In this document: positions 41,692 through 49,364 of the stretch, in pieces
Numbering within the stretch: the stretch's first letter is position 1
How the letters are laid out: the number at the start of each line of letters is the position of its first letter
The notes under the pieces: generated by a model
Seen by the model: the letters and a program-made list of their open reading frames with translations, nothing else
Databases searched by the model: none
What the model was told of the DNA's origin: nothing
Assembly (NCBI GenBank): GCA_964592855.1
Contig: CAZQKI010000001.1
Span: forward strand, 1 to 64,000
DNA length: 64,000 nucleotides
Direction of reading: 5' to 3'
Source of the DNA: JAAYLN01 sp964592855
GTDB lineage: Bacteria > Verrucomicrobiota > Kiritimatiellia > RFP12 > JAAYLN01
Translations under genes and position numbers: made by a program

Positions 41692-43305
41692 ATGGCGTAT
41701 GAAGTTCTAGCGCGCAAGTGGCGGCCTCGGCAGTTTGTCGATGTCATCGGCCAGGAGCATGTAACCCGCACCCTCGAGCACGCCATCGCGAGCGGGCGCG
41801 TGGCGCATGCCTACCTGTTCGTCGGACCGCGCGGCATCGGCAAGACCACGCTTTCCCGTCTCTTTGCCAAGGCGCTGAATTGCGTGAAGGGACCGACGGC
41901 CAACCCCTGCGACGAATGTGATCTGTGCCGCGAGATCATGGGCGGCAACTCGCTGGATGTCATCGAAATCGACGGCGCATCCAACAATGGCGTGGACAAC
42001 ATCCGCGAGTTGCGCGACGCCGTTCAGTTCGCCCCCGCCCGCGCACGCTTCAAGATCTTCATCATCGACGAAGTCCACATGCTCTCCACGGGGGCCTTCA
42101 ATGCGCTGCTGAAGACCCTCGAGGAACCGCCGCCCCACGCGAAGTTCATCCTGGCGACAACGGAGGTGGACAAGCTCCCCGCCACGATCATTTCGCGCTG
42201 CCAGCGGTTTGATCTGCGCCGCATCCCCACCGCGCTGATTGTCGAGACCCTGCGCCGCATCGCGACCAGCGAGCAGGTGGCGGCCGATACCGATGCCCTC
42301 CTGGCCATCGCCCGCGGCGCGGAAGGCGGCATGCGCGACGCCTTGTCCGCGCTGGATCAGATCATCTCCTTCAAGGGTTCGCCCGTCACGGAGGCCGATG
42401 TCTTAGCCATCTTCGGCCTGGTCTCCCGCGAAAACCTCGAACGACTCGCCACGGCCATTCTGAAGGGCGACATGGGCGGCGGACTTCAGATCATCGACGA
42501 ACTGGACCGCGGCGGCAAGGATCTGCGCCGGTTGGTGCTGGAGTTGCTGGAACATTTCCGGAACCTGCTGGTGCTCCAGCACCTGGGCGACAAGACGGCG
42601 GCTTTGGATGTGACCCCCGAGCAGCTGGCGGCACTCGACATGCAGGCCAGTCTAGCGGACAGCGGGCGCGTGCTGCGCGTGGCCGAGCATCTCGCCGAAC
42701 TGGAGGGACGCATCCGTCACGCGCTCTCGCGGCGAACCTTGTTCGAAACGGTTTTTGTCCGCTGCTGCCGGGCGACGACGGTATCGACCATCGACCAGTT
42801 GATCCGTCAGCTTGCCGCCCTGCAGGGCGAAACCCCCGCCGCCATGGGTTCGGCCCCGTCCCCGGTCGACGCTCCCGCGCCCGCGCCTGCTGCGGCGCCG
42901 GCGGTCGCTCAAAGTACCGCTCCGGTCCCGGCCCCCGCCCGGGCCCCCGCCGCCATGGGTTCGGCCCCGTCCCCGGTCCATGCTCCCGCGCCCGCGCCTG
43001 CTGCGGCGCCGGCGGTCGCTCAAAGTCCCGCTCCGGCCCCGGCCCCCGCCCGGGCCCCCGCCGCTGGTTCGCTGCCTGCGGCCGTTTCCACGGTTTCGGC
43101 GGCACCGGTGGTCGCACGTGTTCCCGCTCCGGCTCCGGTTCCACCCCCTCCCAAGCCCGTTGTGGCGCCCCCGGCGCCCAAGCCGCCGCCCACCGTCTCC
43201 AAGCCTGCTTCGGCGAAGCGCGATCCGCTGGAGGACAAGGGCGTCAAGGCGGCCGTCGATCTTTTCAATGGACAAGTTGTCCGGGTCGAGGAAGCCCCGG
43301 CATGA
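41692..43305 (+). CDS. dnaX: DNA polymerase III gamma/tau subunit
   Basis: A 537-residue clamp-loader ATPase. Landmarks are MAYEVLARKWRP, Walker A GPRGIGKT (45-52), a zinc site of four cysteines (Cys64, 73, 76 and 79), the Walker B-like IIDEVHMLS, sensor 1 and the SRCQRF arginine finger. After the third domain a long Pro/Ala-rich tail follows, containing an almost exact 37-residue tandem duplication (see the repeat entry). A short conserved end (KGVKAAVDLFNGQVV) closes the protein. I saw no A-rich slippery heptamer, so the tau/gamma frameshift of E. coli is not evident. It heads the usual dnaX-ybaB-recR order. Confidence 0.96.
   Translation: MAYEVLARKWRPRQFVDVIGQEHVTRTLEHAIASGRVAHAYLFVGPRGIGKTTLSRLFAKALNCVKGPTANPCDECDLCREIMGGNSLDVIEIDGASNNGVDNIRELRDAVQFAPARARFKIFIIDEVHMLSTGAFNALLKTLEEPPPHAKFILATTEVDKLPATIISRCQRFDLRRIPTALIVETLRRIATSEQVAADTDALLAIARGAEGGMRDALSALDQIISFKGSPVTEADVLAIFGLVSRENLERLATAILKGDMGGGLQIIDELDRGGKDLRRLVLELLEHFRNLLVLQHLGDKTAALDVTPEQLAALDMQASLADSGRVLRVAEHLAELEGRIRHALSRRTLFETVFVRCCRATTVSTIDQLIRQLAALQGETPAAMGSAPSPVDAPAPAPAAAPAVAQSTAPVPAPARAPAAMGSAPSPVHAPAPAPAAAPAVAQSPAPAPAPARAPAAGSLPAAVSTVSAAPVVARVPAPAPVPPPPKPVVAPPAPKPPPTVSKPASAKRDPLEDKGVKAAVDLFNGQVVRVEEAPA
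42841..43062 (+). repeat. 111-bp tandem duplication inside dnaX tail
   Basis: Two near-identical 111-base units begin at 42841 and 42952, each starting GCCATGGGTTCGGCCCCG. They code for 37-residue Pro/Ala-rich blocks in the DnaX linker. The few differences (for example Asp/His and Thr/Pro) show that it is not an assembly echo of one read. Confidence 0.9.
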
Positions 43306-43360
43306 CGTTCCGCGGCGCTGACCCTATTTATCACAACCCCCTCAGCTCAGGAGAATTGAC

Positions 43361-43684
43361 ATGGCGAATATGTTTGACCAGGTGAAGCAGGCGATGCAGA
43401 TGCGCAAGGAGGCGAAGCGCATGCAGGCCGAGATCGAGAAGATTACATGCGAATATGCCAACGGCGGCATCTCGGTTGTCGTGCGCGGCGACTTCACGGT
43501 CGTTTCGGTCAAGGTGGCCCCCGAGGCCCTGACGGAAGTGATCGCCGGCAAGTCCGACCGGTTTGAAACGATGCTCTTGAACGTGGTCAACGGCGCCATG
43601 AAGTCGGTGAAGCAGAAGACCCAGGAGCACATGGCCAAGCTGATGAAAGGTTCCGACCTCGCTTCCATGCTGGGCGGCGGCTGA
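43361..43684 (+). CDS. ybaB: YbaB/EbfC family nucleoid-associated protein
   Basis: A 107-residue DNA-binding protein with the family pattern: an N-terminal amphipathic helix (QVKQAMQMRKEAKRMQAEI), a central beta sheet (GISVVVRGDFTVVSVKV) and a C-terminal helix with a Gly-rich tail. AGGAG lies before the ATG. It sits between dnaX and recR, its usual place in bacteria. It forms dimers that bind DNA and is thought to affect nucleoid structure and gene expression; the role in recombination is only suggested by position. Confidence 0.93.
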   Translation: MANMFDQVKQAMQMRKEAKRMQAEIEKITCEYANGGISVVVRGDFTVVSVKVAPEALTEVIAGKSDRFETMLLNVVNGAMKSVKQKTQEHMAKLMKGSDLASMLGGG

Positions 43685-43697
43685 GGTTGCGCTCTGG

Positions 43698-44297
43698 ATG
43701 GATGCGCCGCTGGACAATCTCATTCGCGTGCTGGCGCGCCTGCCCGGACTGGGCCGGCGTTCGGCGGAGCGCGCGGCGTTGGCGCTGGTGCGTCGCCCGG
43801 ACGGGTTGATGCAGGAGCTGCAGTCCGCCCTGGAACAAGCACGCGCGACGGTCTGCTGCTGCAGCGTCTGTGGCGGCTTCACGGTGCGGGCGGCCAATCC
43901 CTGCCCGCTCTGCACGGATCTCCGGCGGGATGCGACGATCCTCTGCGTCGTCGAGGAGCCGGGCGACATCCTGGCCATCGAGCGCGCCGGCGTCTATACC
44001 GGCCGCTACCACGCGCTGCACGGCAAGGTCTCCGCCGCGCGGGCGACGGGTCCTGGAGATTTGCGGCTGAAGGCGCTGGTCGAGCGTCTGTCGGGCGATG
44101 CGGTGCGGGAGGTCGTCCTGGCGCTGAGCACCGACCTGGAAGGCGATGCCACCGCGGCGTATGTCCGCGAACTGCTCCGGGCGACGCCGGGCATTCGCGT
44201 CACCCGGCTGGCCTTCGGGCTCCCCGTCGACAGCGGGGTCGGGTATTCCGATCCGCTGACCCTCAAACGCGCCCTCGGCGGCCGCCAGGACGCGTAA
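43698..44297 (+). CDS. recR: Recombination protein RecR
   Basis: A 199-residue RecR that works with RecF/RecO to load RecA at gaps. It shows the N-terminal helix-hairpin-helix (LARLPGLGRRSAERAA), the zinc finger with Cys55, Cys58, Cys69 and Cys72, the Toprim domain (LCVVEEPGDILAIE, YHALHGKVS, STDLEGDATA) and the C-terminal TRLAFGLPVDSGVGYSDPLT. The length is typical. It starts 13 bases after ybaB with a weak ribosome-binding site. No odd feature was seen. Confidence 0.95.
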   Translation: MDAPLDNLIRVLARLPGLGRRSAERAALALVRRPDGLMQELQSALEQARATVCCCSVCGGFTVRAANPCPLCTDLRRDATILCVVEEPGDILAIERAGVYTGRYHALHGKVSAARATGPGDLRLKALVERLSGDAVREVVLALSTDLEGDATAAYVRELLRATPGIRVTRLAFGLPVDSGVGYSDPLTLKRALGGRQDA

Positions 44298-44320
44298 TTC
44301 GAAACAACAAGGACTCCACG

Positions 44321-45319
44321 ATGATCTATCAAGCCAATCCCGAACGTTACAACGCCGCCATGACCTACAACCGGTGCGGACGCAGCGGACTGCTGCTGCC
44401 CAGGCTGTCGTTGGGCCTCTGGCATAATTTCGGGGGGATCGACGCCTTCGAAAATGGGCGTGCAATGCTGCGACGGGCCTTTGATCTCGGCATCACCCAC
44501 TTCGACCTGGCGAACAACTATGGTCCGCCCCCGGGGTCCGCCGAGGAGAATTTCGGCGCCATCCTGCGCAAGGATCTCGCGGTGTACCGCGACGAACTGG
44601 TCATCTCGACCAAGGCCGGGCACAAGATGTGGAACGGTCCCTACGGCGAGTGGGGCAGCCGCAAGTATCTGCTGGCCAGTCTGGAGCAGAGTCTCAAGCG
44701 CATAGGGCTGGACCATGTGGACATCTTCTATTCGCATCGTCCCGACCCCAAGACGCCGTTGGAGGAGACGATGGGCGCGCTGGATACCGCCGTCCGCCAG
44801 GGCAAGGCCATCTACGCCGGCATCTCCGCCTACAGTCCCGAGCAGACGCGCGAGGCCGCGCGCATTCTGCGGGCGCTCGGAACGCCCTGTCTTATCCATC
44901 AGCCCAGCTATTCGATGCTGAACCGCAAGGTCGAGGAGCTTGGTCTGCTGGATGTGCTGGAGGAGGCGGGGATGGGGGCGATCGCCTTCTGTCCGCTGGC
45001 GCAGGGCGTTTTGACCAGCCGCTATTTAAACGACATTCCCGCCGATTCGCGGGCCGGCAAGCCCGGGACGTTCCTGAAGCGCGAGGCCTTGACGCCGGAG
45101 CTGCTCGGGAAAGTCAAGGGGCTCAATGCTGTCGCCCAGGCGCGCGGGCAGACGCTGGCGCAACTGGCGTTGACGTGGGTGCTGCGCGATGCCCGCGTGA
45201 CCTCGGCGCTGATCGGTGCCAGCCGTGTCTCGCAGATCGACGAGAACGTGGCGGGTTTGGCCTGTGCGCCGCTCGGCGCGGAAGAGATCCAGGCCATCGA
45301 CGCGATTCTCAAAGGCTGA
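44321..45319 (+). CDS. Aldo/keto reductase, YghZ (L-glyceraldehyde-3-phosphate reductase)-like
   Basis: A 332-residue TIM-barrel NADPH-dependent reductase. It has the AKR catalytic set: FDLANNYG (Asp, Tyr), STKAGHKMW (Lys) and SHRPD (His). The long insert WNGPYGEWGSRKYL and the C-terminal ALTWVLRDARVTSALIGASR are typical of the YghZ group, which reduces L-glyceraldehyde 3-phosphate and methylglyoxal. AAGGA precedes the ATG. It follows recR by 23 bases, while its 3' end overlaps the convergent pseudokinase gene by 11 bases. Confidence 0.92.
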   Translation: MIYQANPERYNAAMTYNRCGRSGLLLPRLSLGLWHNFGGIDAFENGRAMLRRAFDLGITHFDLANNYGPPPGSAEENFGAILRKDLAVYRDELVISTKAGHKMWNGPYGEWGSRKYLLASLEQSLKRIGLDHVDIFYSHRPDPKTPLEETMGALDTAVRQGKAIYAGISAYSPEQTREAARILRALGTPCLIHQPSYSMLNRKVEELGLLDVLEEAGMGAIAFCPLAQGVLTSRYLNDIPADSRAGKPGTFLKREALTPELLGKVKGLNAVAQARGQTLAQLALTWVLRDARVTSALIGASRVSQIDENVAGLACAPLGAEEIQAIDAILKG

Positions 45320-47075
45320 TGCTGTTGAACACGGGGGCCAGGGCACCCGTGTTGTCCTTGTGTTCGCGAAAGCGCTCGGCGTTCTGCGCCTGCAGGGCGA
45401 GCATGCAGAAGATCGCGTGCTCGGCGGCGGTCCGGGCGTCCGGGAGCCAGCGGAGTTGTTCCGCGGCATCCAGCTTGTCGATCATGAATGAAACCGGGCG
45501 GCTGCTGCCATCGTTCGCGATGAATGCCGCCTGCAGTTCGCCGTCGGCAATGGCCTTGGGGATGATCTTGCGATCATGTCCGAGATAGCGGATGACGATC
45601 TCCTTGCCGATCTGAGACTGGAGTCCCTTTTCAACAGCGCTCAAGGGTGTGGGCAGCGTGTTCAATGCGGTGCGGATCGCCTCGAGTTCGGCCGAGGGAC
45701 GAGGGGCGGCTTTGGCCAGTTCCGTCATTTTCCGGCGGGCTTCCGTGATGTCGCCGGCGCCCAGCGCCGTCGCGATATCCGCCAGCATCGGGTTGGACAG
45801 CGGGGAGCGTGTATCCGCTTGGGAAGAGGCATCCGACAGGGACGATCCCTCCTGAGTCGGTGTGGCCGAGGCGGGACTCGCCACGGGTGCGGCTGCCGCA
45901 CCGGTTCGCGGTTGCAGCGCGGTCCGTGCACGCTGGGGTGCCCGTTGCGCCGGGGATGAAGCTGCCGGGGCGGTGCTGAACAGCGCCGGTAGTCGGATCG
46001 GGACCAAAAGTACGGCTGGCAGCCCCATCGGGTTGTTCAGCCGCCCGTTGGCCAGCCAGGTAAACCAGAGCATCAGCAGAAGCCAGAGGACAAAGTGGTC
46101 CTTCCCGCGCACGTTCTCCGCGCGGGGTCCCGGGCCCGCCGGCGGCAGCGCGGTCGGCGGATCACCGGCGCGCGGTTGCGCCAGCTTGAGGCCTCCCGCA
46201 TACGCCGCGATCGTGCTGGCGGCGTGTTTTGGCGCATGGCCGGGCAGGTCCTTGTTGGCCAGCAGACGCTTGATATCCTTGGTCACCGCGGACCAGTCGG
46301 CATAGCGATCCTTGGGCAGCTTCATCATCAGGCGCGTGATCAGGTGGCAGACGGCATGCGGCAGCTGGTTGTTCATGGTGCGCGGATGCGGGATCTGACC
46401 CGACACCTGCTGCTTGAGAATCTCGTTCTGGTCCATCCCTTCAAAGGGCGACTTGGCCGTCACCAGAAAATAGAGGATCGTTCCCAGCGCGTACATGTCG
46501 GAGCGGGTGTCGATCACGGGGGCCGCGCGCGCCTGCTCGGGCGAGATGTAGTGCGGCGTTCCAACGACGCTGCCGTGGTCGATGCGGGTCAGGTCGAAGC
46601 CGGGCACCATCTGCACGGCGAGCCCGAATTCGGAAATTTTCAGGATGCCCTGGGCATTGGCGCGGAGATTCTGGGGCTTCAGGTTCCGGAAGACGATCTG
46701 CGACTGCGCCCAGGCATAGTCCAGGGCTTCCGCCAGTTGTTGCACGAGGCGCAGCGCCTGCGTGGCCTTCAGGGGACCCGTTCCTGCGACCATTTCGGAC
46801 AGCGAGGCGCCTTCAACATGTTCCATGACGACATACGTGCACGAAGCTTCCGTCACAATGTCGAAGGTCTGTGCGATGCTCGGGTGGCTCATTTTCGCGA
46901 GCGTCCGCGAAATGGACAGAAAGTGTTCGGTCTGTTCCGGAGGTGCGTCGTGCTGCAGGATCTTGACGTCGACTTCGCGCTGCAGCGATTCCTGAATGGC
47001 CTTCCATGTGGTGAACGTGCCGCCGCGGTTGAGGAGCGCCGTGCACTGCAGACCGGGAATTTCAGGCAGGTTCAT
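45309..47075 (-). CDS. Membrane-anchored Ser/Thr kinase-like protein, probable pseudokinase
   Basis: A 588-residue protein with an N-terminal Hanks-type kinase domain (about 8-280), a membrane helix near residues 330-347 (VLWLLLMLWFTWLANG), an Ala/Pro-rich linker and a C-terminal domain. The ATP lysine is present (Lys38 in VDVKIL). The catalytic loop HRDLKPxN reads FRNLKPQN (129-136), so the proton-acceptor Asp is Asn. The DFG motif reads EFG (149-151), and the glycine loop is degenerate (NRGGTFTTW). It should bind but hardly transfer phosphate. It begins 12 bases after rnfE on the same strand and is the last gene of the Rnf operon. Confidence 0.88.
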   Translation of the reverse strand: MNLPEIPGLQCTALLNRGGTFTTWKAIQESLQREVDVKILQHDAPPEQTEHFLSISRTLAKMSHPSIAQTFDIVTEASCTYVVMEHVEGASLSEMVAGTGPLKATQALRLVQQLAEALDYAWAQSQIVFRNLKPQNLRANAQGILKISEFGLAVQMVPGFDLTRIDHGSVVGTPHYISPEQARAAPVIDTRSDMYALGTILYFLVTAKSPFEGMDQNEILKQQVSGQIPHPRTMNNQLPHAVCHLITRLMMKLPKDRYADWSAVTKDIKRLLANKDLPGHAPKHAASTIAAYAGGLKLAQPRAGDPPTALPPAGPGPRAENVRGKDHFVLWLLLMLWFTWLANGRLNNPMGLPAVLLVPIRLPALFSTAPAASSPAQRAPQRARTALQPRTGAAAAPVASPASATPTQEGSSLSDASSQADTRSPLSNPMLADIATALGAGDITEARRKMTELAKAAPRPSAELEAIRTALNTLPTPLSAVEKGLQSQIGKEIVIRYLGHDRKIIPKAIADGELQAAFIANDGSSRPVSFMIDKLDAAEQLRWLPDARTAAEHAIFCMLALQAQNAERFREHKDNTGALAPVFNSISL

Positions 47076-47087
47076 GCGGTCGGTTTC

Positions 47088-47765
47088 CTAGTTGCCGAAT
47101 TTGCAGACGGTGCAGTTCCGGCAATCGATCTGGAGCGGCGGGGGGAGGGCCTTGCCCGAGCGAACGGCGGCGCGCGCCTGCAGGTGATTCATCAGCCCCA
47201 GCAGGCAGCCCAGCGTGATGAACCCGCCTGCGGGGAGGATGAAGAGAATCATGTTGGCGTTGAGCGGGACGCTGAACTTGAGGGCGCCCCAGACCGTCAG
47301 CGTGCTCATGCCCAGGATCTCGCGGATGGCGGCGATCAGGGAGAGGGCCAGCGTAAAGCCGATGCCCATGCCGATGCCGTCGGCGCAGCTCTGCATCACC
47401 GGGTTCTTGCTGGCGAAGGATTCCGCGCGGGCAAAGATGATGCAGTTGACGACGATGAGCGGGATGAAGATGCCGAGCCGCTCCGAGAGCGCCGGGGTGT
47501 AGGCCTGCATCAGCAGGTCGACGATGGTCACAAACGTCGAGATGATGACGACGAAGCAGGGAATGCGGATGGCGGAGGGAATCACCCGCCGGACGGCCGC
47601 GATGGCCATGTTGGACCCGCAGAGGACGAAGGTCGTGGCGGCGCCCATGCCGATGGCGTTCTCCAGCGACGTGGTCGTGGCCAGGGTGGGGCACATCCCC
47701 AGCACCAGGCGGAAGGTGGGATTTTCGCGGACAATGCCGCGGGTGAGATTCGTGTACAGGCTCAT
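47088..47765 (-). CDS. rnfE: Electron transport complex subunit RnfE
   Basis: A 225-residue membrane subunit of the ferredoxin:NAD+ oxidoreductase. The sequence has RnfE/NqrD traits: NPTFRLVLGMCPTLATT, NCIIFARAESFASKNP and repeated hydrophobic helices. The start ATG at 47765 overlaps the rnfG stop (ATGA). The C-terminal tail after the last helix carries an unusual CRNCTVCKFGN cluster that could bind metal; I have not seen it as a rule in RnfE. It is followed after 12 bases by the pseudokinase. Confidence 0.95.
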   Translation of the reverse strand: MSLYTNLTRGIVRENPTFRLVLGMCPTLATTTSLENAIGMGAATTFVLCGSNMAIAAVRRVIPSAIRIPCFVVIISTFVTIVDLLMQAYTPALSERLGIFIPLIVVNCIIFARAESFASKNPVMQSCADGIGMGIGFTLALSLIAAIREILGMSTLTVWGALKFSVPLNANMILFILPAGGFITLGCLLGLMNHLQARAAVRSGKALPPPLQIDCRNCTVCKFGN

Positions 47766-48325
47766 GGCGTGGCAGTCGCTCCCGGAGATTCCTTGAGGGT
47801 GTTGAATTGCGTCACGGCATCGCGGATGGCCTCCAGCGCCGCCCGCGACGAGATGGTCGCGGCGGTAATGGCATCGACCTCGCCGGCGTCCTTCTTGACG
47901 AACCATTTGGTGCCGGCGGGACGTCCGCAGATTCCCGCCCGGAAGCCGGGTGAATCGATCTTGGAGCCGAGACCGGGGGTCTCCTGGGCCTCCAGGACGG
48001 CGAAGTTGAGGAGAGTGCCGTCGGCGGCGAAGCCGACCATGAGCGTGATGTCGCCGCCGTAGCCGTTGGCCGAGCGGCCCTTGACGGCTGCGGCGACGAG
48101 GTTGCCGTACGCGTCCAGCGACACGAAGTGGACCGCCTCGCCGACGGTTCGCTTTTCGGGGGCCGGCGCGTCGGCGGGGAGAACCTTGCGGACCGCGGCG
48201 TTCTCCTTTTCGGCCTTGGAGACCGCGATGGGCGCCTGGGTGACGGAGTTGACGCCGGCCAGCAGGGCCACGCAGACGGCGCAGATGAACGTCAGGATGA
48301 AGACCAGCTTGATGATTTCTCTCAT
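47762..48325 (-). CDS. rnfG: Electron transport complex subunit RnfG (FMN-binding)
   Basis: A 187-residue protein with one N-terminal membrane helix (KLVFILTFICAVCVALLAGV) and a periplasmic FMN-binding domain. The covalent FMN site appears in DAITAATISSRA, equivalent to the SGAT-type motif, with Thr as the likely attachment residue. LEAQETPGLGSKI is also typical. The start at 48325 (MREIIKLVF) was chosen because the membrane helix follows at once. It lies 7 bases after rnfD and overlaps rnfE by four bases. Confidence 0.94.
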   Translation of the reverse strand: MREIIKLVFILTFICAVCVALLAGVNSVTQAPIAVSKAEKENAAVRKVLPADAPAPEKRTVGEAVHFVSLDAYGNLVAAAVKGRSANGYGGDITLMVGFAADGTLLNFAVLEAQETPGLGSKIDSPGFRAGICGRPAGTKWFVKKDAGEVDAITAATISSRAALEAIRDAVTQFNTLKESPGATATP

Positions 48326-48332
48326 AGGACGT

Positions 48333-49352
48333 TCAGCTCCCTCGCGAAGGTTGTGGCCGTTGGCCAAACACCCGGTTGCGGGTGGCGCGGTTGATGAGCG
48401 GCGTGAAGGCGTTCATGATGAGGATGGCGAAGCTGACGCCTTCGGGGTAGGCGCCCGACTTCACCGTGCGGAGCACCATCGTCAGAACGCCGCAGCCGAT
48501 GCCGAAGAGGATGCGGCCGCGCGGCGTGGTCGGCGTGGTGACCATGTCGGTCGCCATGAAGCAGGCGCCCAGCATGAGGCCACCGGTCAGCAGGTGGAAA
48601 TGCACGGGCATCGAGGCCGCCGGCGCGAAGAAGTGGAGCACGGCGGCGTAGAGGGCGGCCGTTGCCACGTAGGCCACGGGCGTGTGCCAGGCGATGACGC
48701 GACGGTGGAGCAGGTAGAGCGCGCCCAGCAGGATGGCGATGGCCGAGGTCTCCCCGATGCAGCCGTTCATGTTGCCGACGAAAAAGTCGACGCTGCGCGC
48801 GGCGTCCATGACCATCGGCGCCGGGGCGCCGGCCTTGAAGGCCTCCTTGACCATGCCAAGCGGCGTCGCGTGGGTCGTGGCGTCGATGAGCGAGACGCTC
48901 CAGGTCGTCATGGGCCCCGTGAAGCAGATCAGCAGGAAAGCCCGCCCGATGAGGGCCGGGTTGAAGGGGTTGTAGCCGAGGCCGCCGAAGACCTGCTTGG
49001 CGAGGCCGATCGCGAAGAGGCTGCCGACGGCGGCCATCCAGCTGGGCAGGGCGGGTGGGAGGTTGAAGGCCAGCAGGAGTCCCGTGACGATGGCGCTGTA
49101 GTCGCCCAGGCTGTTCCCGCGCCGCATGAGCCGGCGGCAGATCCATTCGGCGGCCATGCAGGCGACCACGCAGACGACGATGAGCCGGGCCGCGTTCCAG
49201 CCGAAGAAGTAGAGGGCTGCGGCCGTGGCCGGAATCAGCGCGATCAGCACGTCCAGCATGATGCGCGCGACGCTGGCGCCGGAATGGATGTGCGGCGATG
49301 ATCCCACCACCAGGGGACGCTCGGGCGGGGTTGGCTGTGTTTCCGTGTTCAA
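48333..49352 (-). CDS. rnfD: Electron transport complex subunit RnfD
   Basis: A 339-residue multi-helix membrane subunit carrying covalent FMN. Typical stretches are SSPHIHSG at the start, GYNPFNPALIGRAFLL, and DMVTTPTTPRGRILFG with SGAYPEGVSFAILIMN near the end. The FMN-attachment region, SGAT-like in relatives, reads DATTHATPL. It starts with TTG at 49352, supported by GGGAGAA a few bases upstream. It lies 12 bases after rnfC. Confidence 0.95.
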   Translation of the reverse strand: MNTETQPTPPERPLVVGSSPHIHSGASVARIMLDVLIALIPATAAALYFFGWNAARLIVVCVVACMAAEWICRRLMRRGNSLGDYSAIVTGLLLAFNLPPALPSWMAAVGSLFAIGLAKQVFGGLGYNPFNPALIGRAFLLICFTGPMTTWSVSLIDATTHATPLGMVKEAFKAGAPAPMVMDAARSVDFFVGNMNGCIGETSAIAILLGALYLLHRRVIAWHTPVAYVATAALYAAVLHFFAPAASMPVHFHLLTGGLMLGACFMATDMVTTPTTPRGRILFGIGCGVLTMVLRTVKSGAYPEGVSFAILIMNAFTPLINRATRNRVFGQRPQPSRGS

Positions 49353-49364
49353 AGATTTCTCCCG

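Noticed and set aside
41692..43305. Programmed frameshift in dnaX
   Set aside because: I found no A-rich slippery heptamer with a downstream hairpin near the end of the ATPase part.
43306..43360. SRP RNA or another RNA gene near dnaX/recR
   Set aside because: The gaps are too short and lack the conserved GNAR/GGAA hairpin; no tRNA cloverleaf was found anywhere in the window.
46095..48062. 655-codon open frame antisense to the pseudokinase and rnfE/rnfG
   Set aside because: The real genes on the other strand have clear motifs and tight spacing; this frame has none and no ribosome-binding site.
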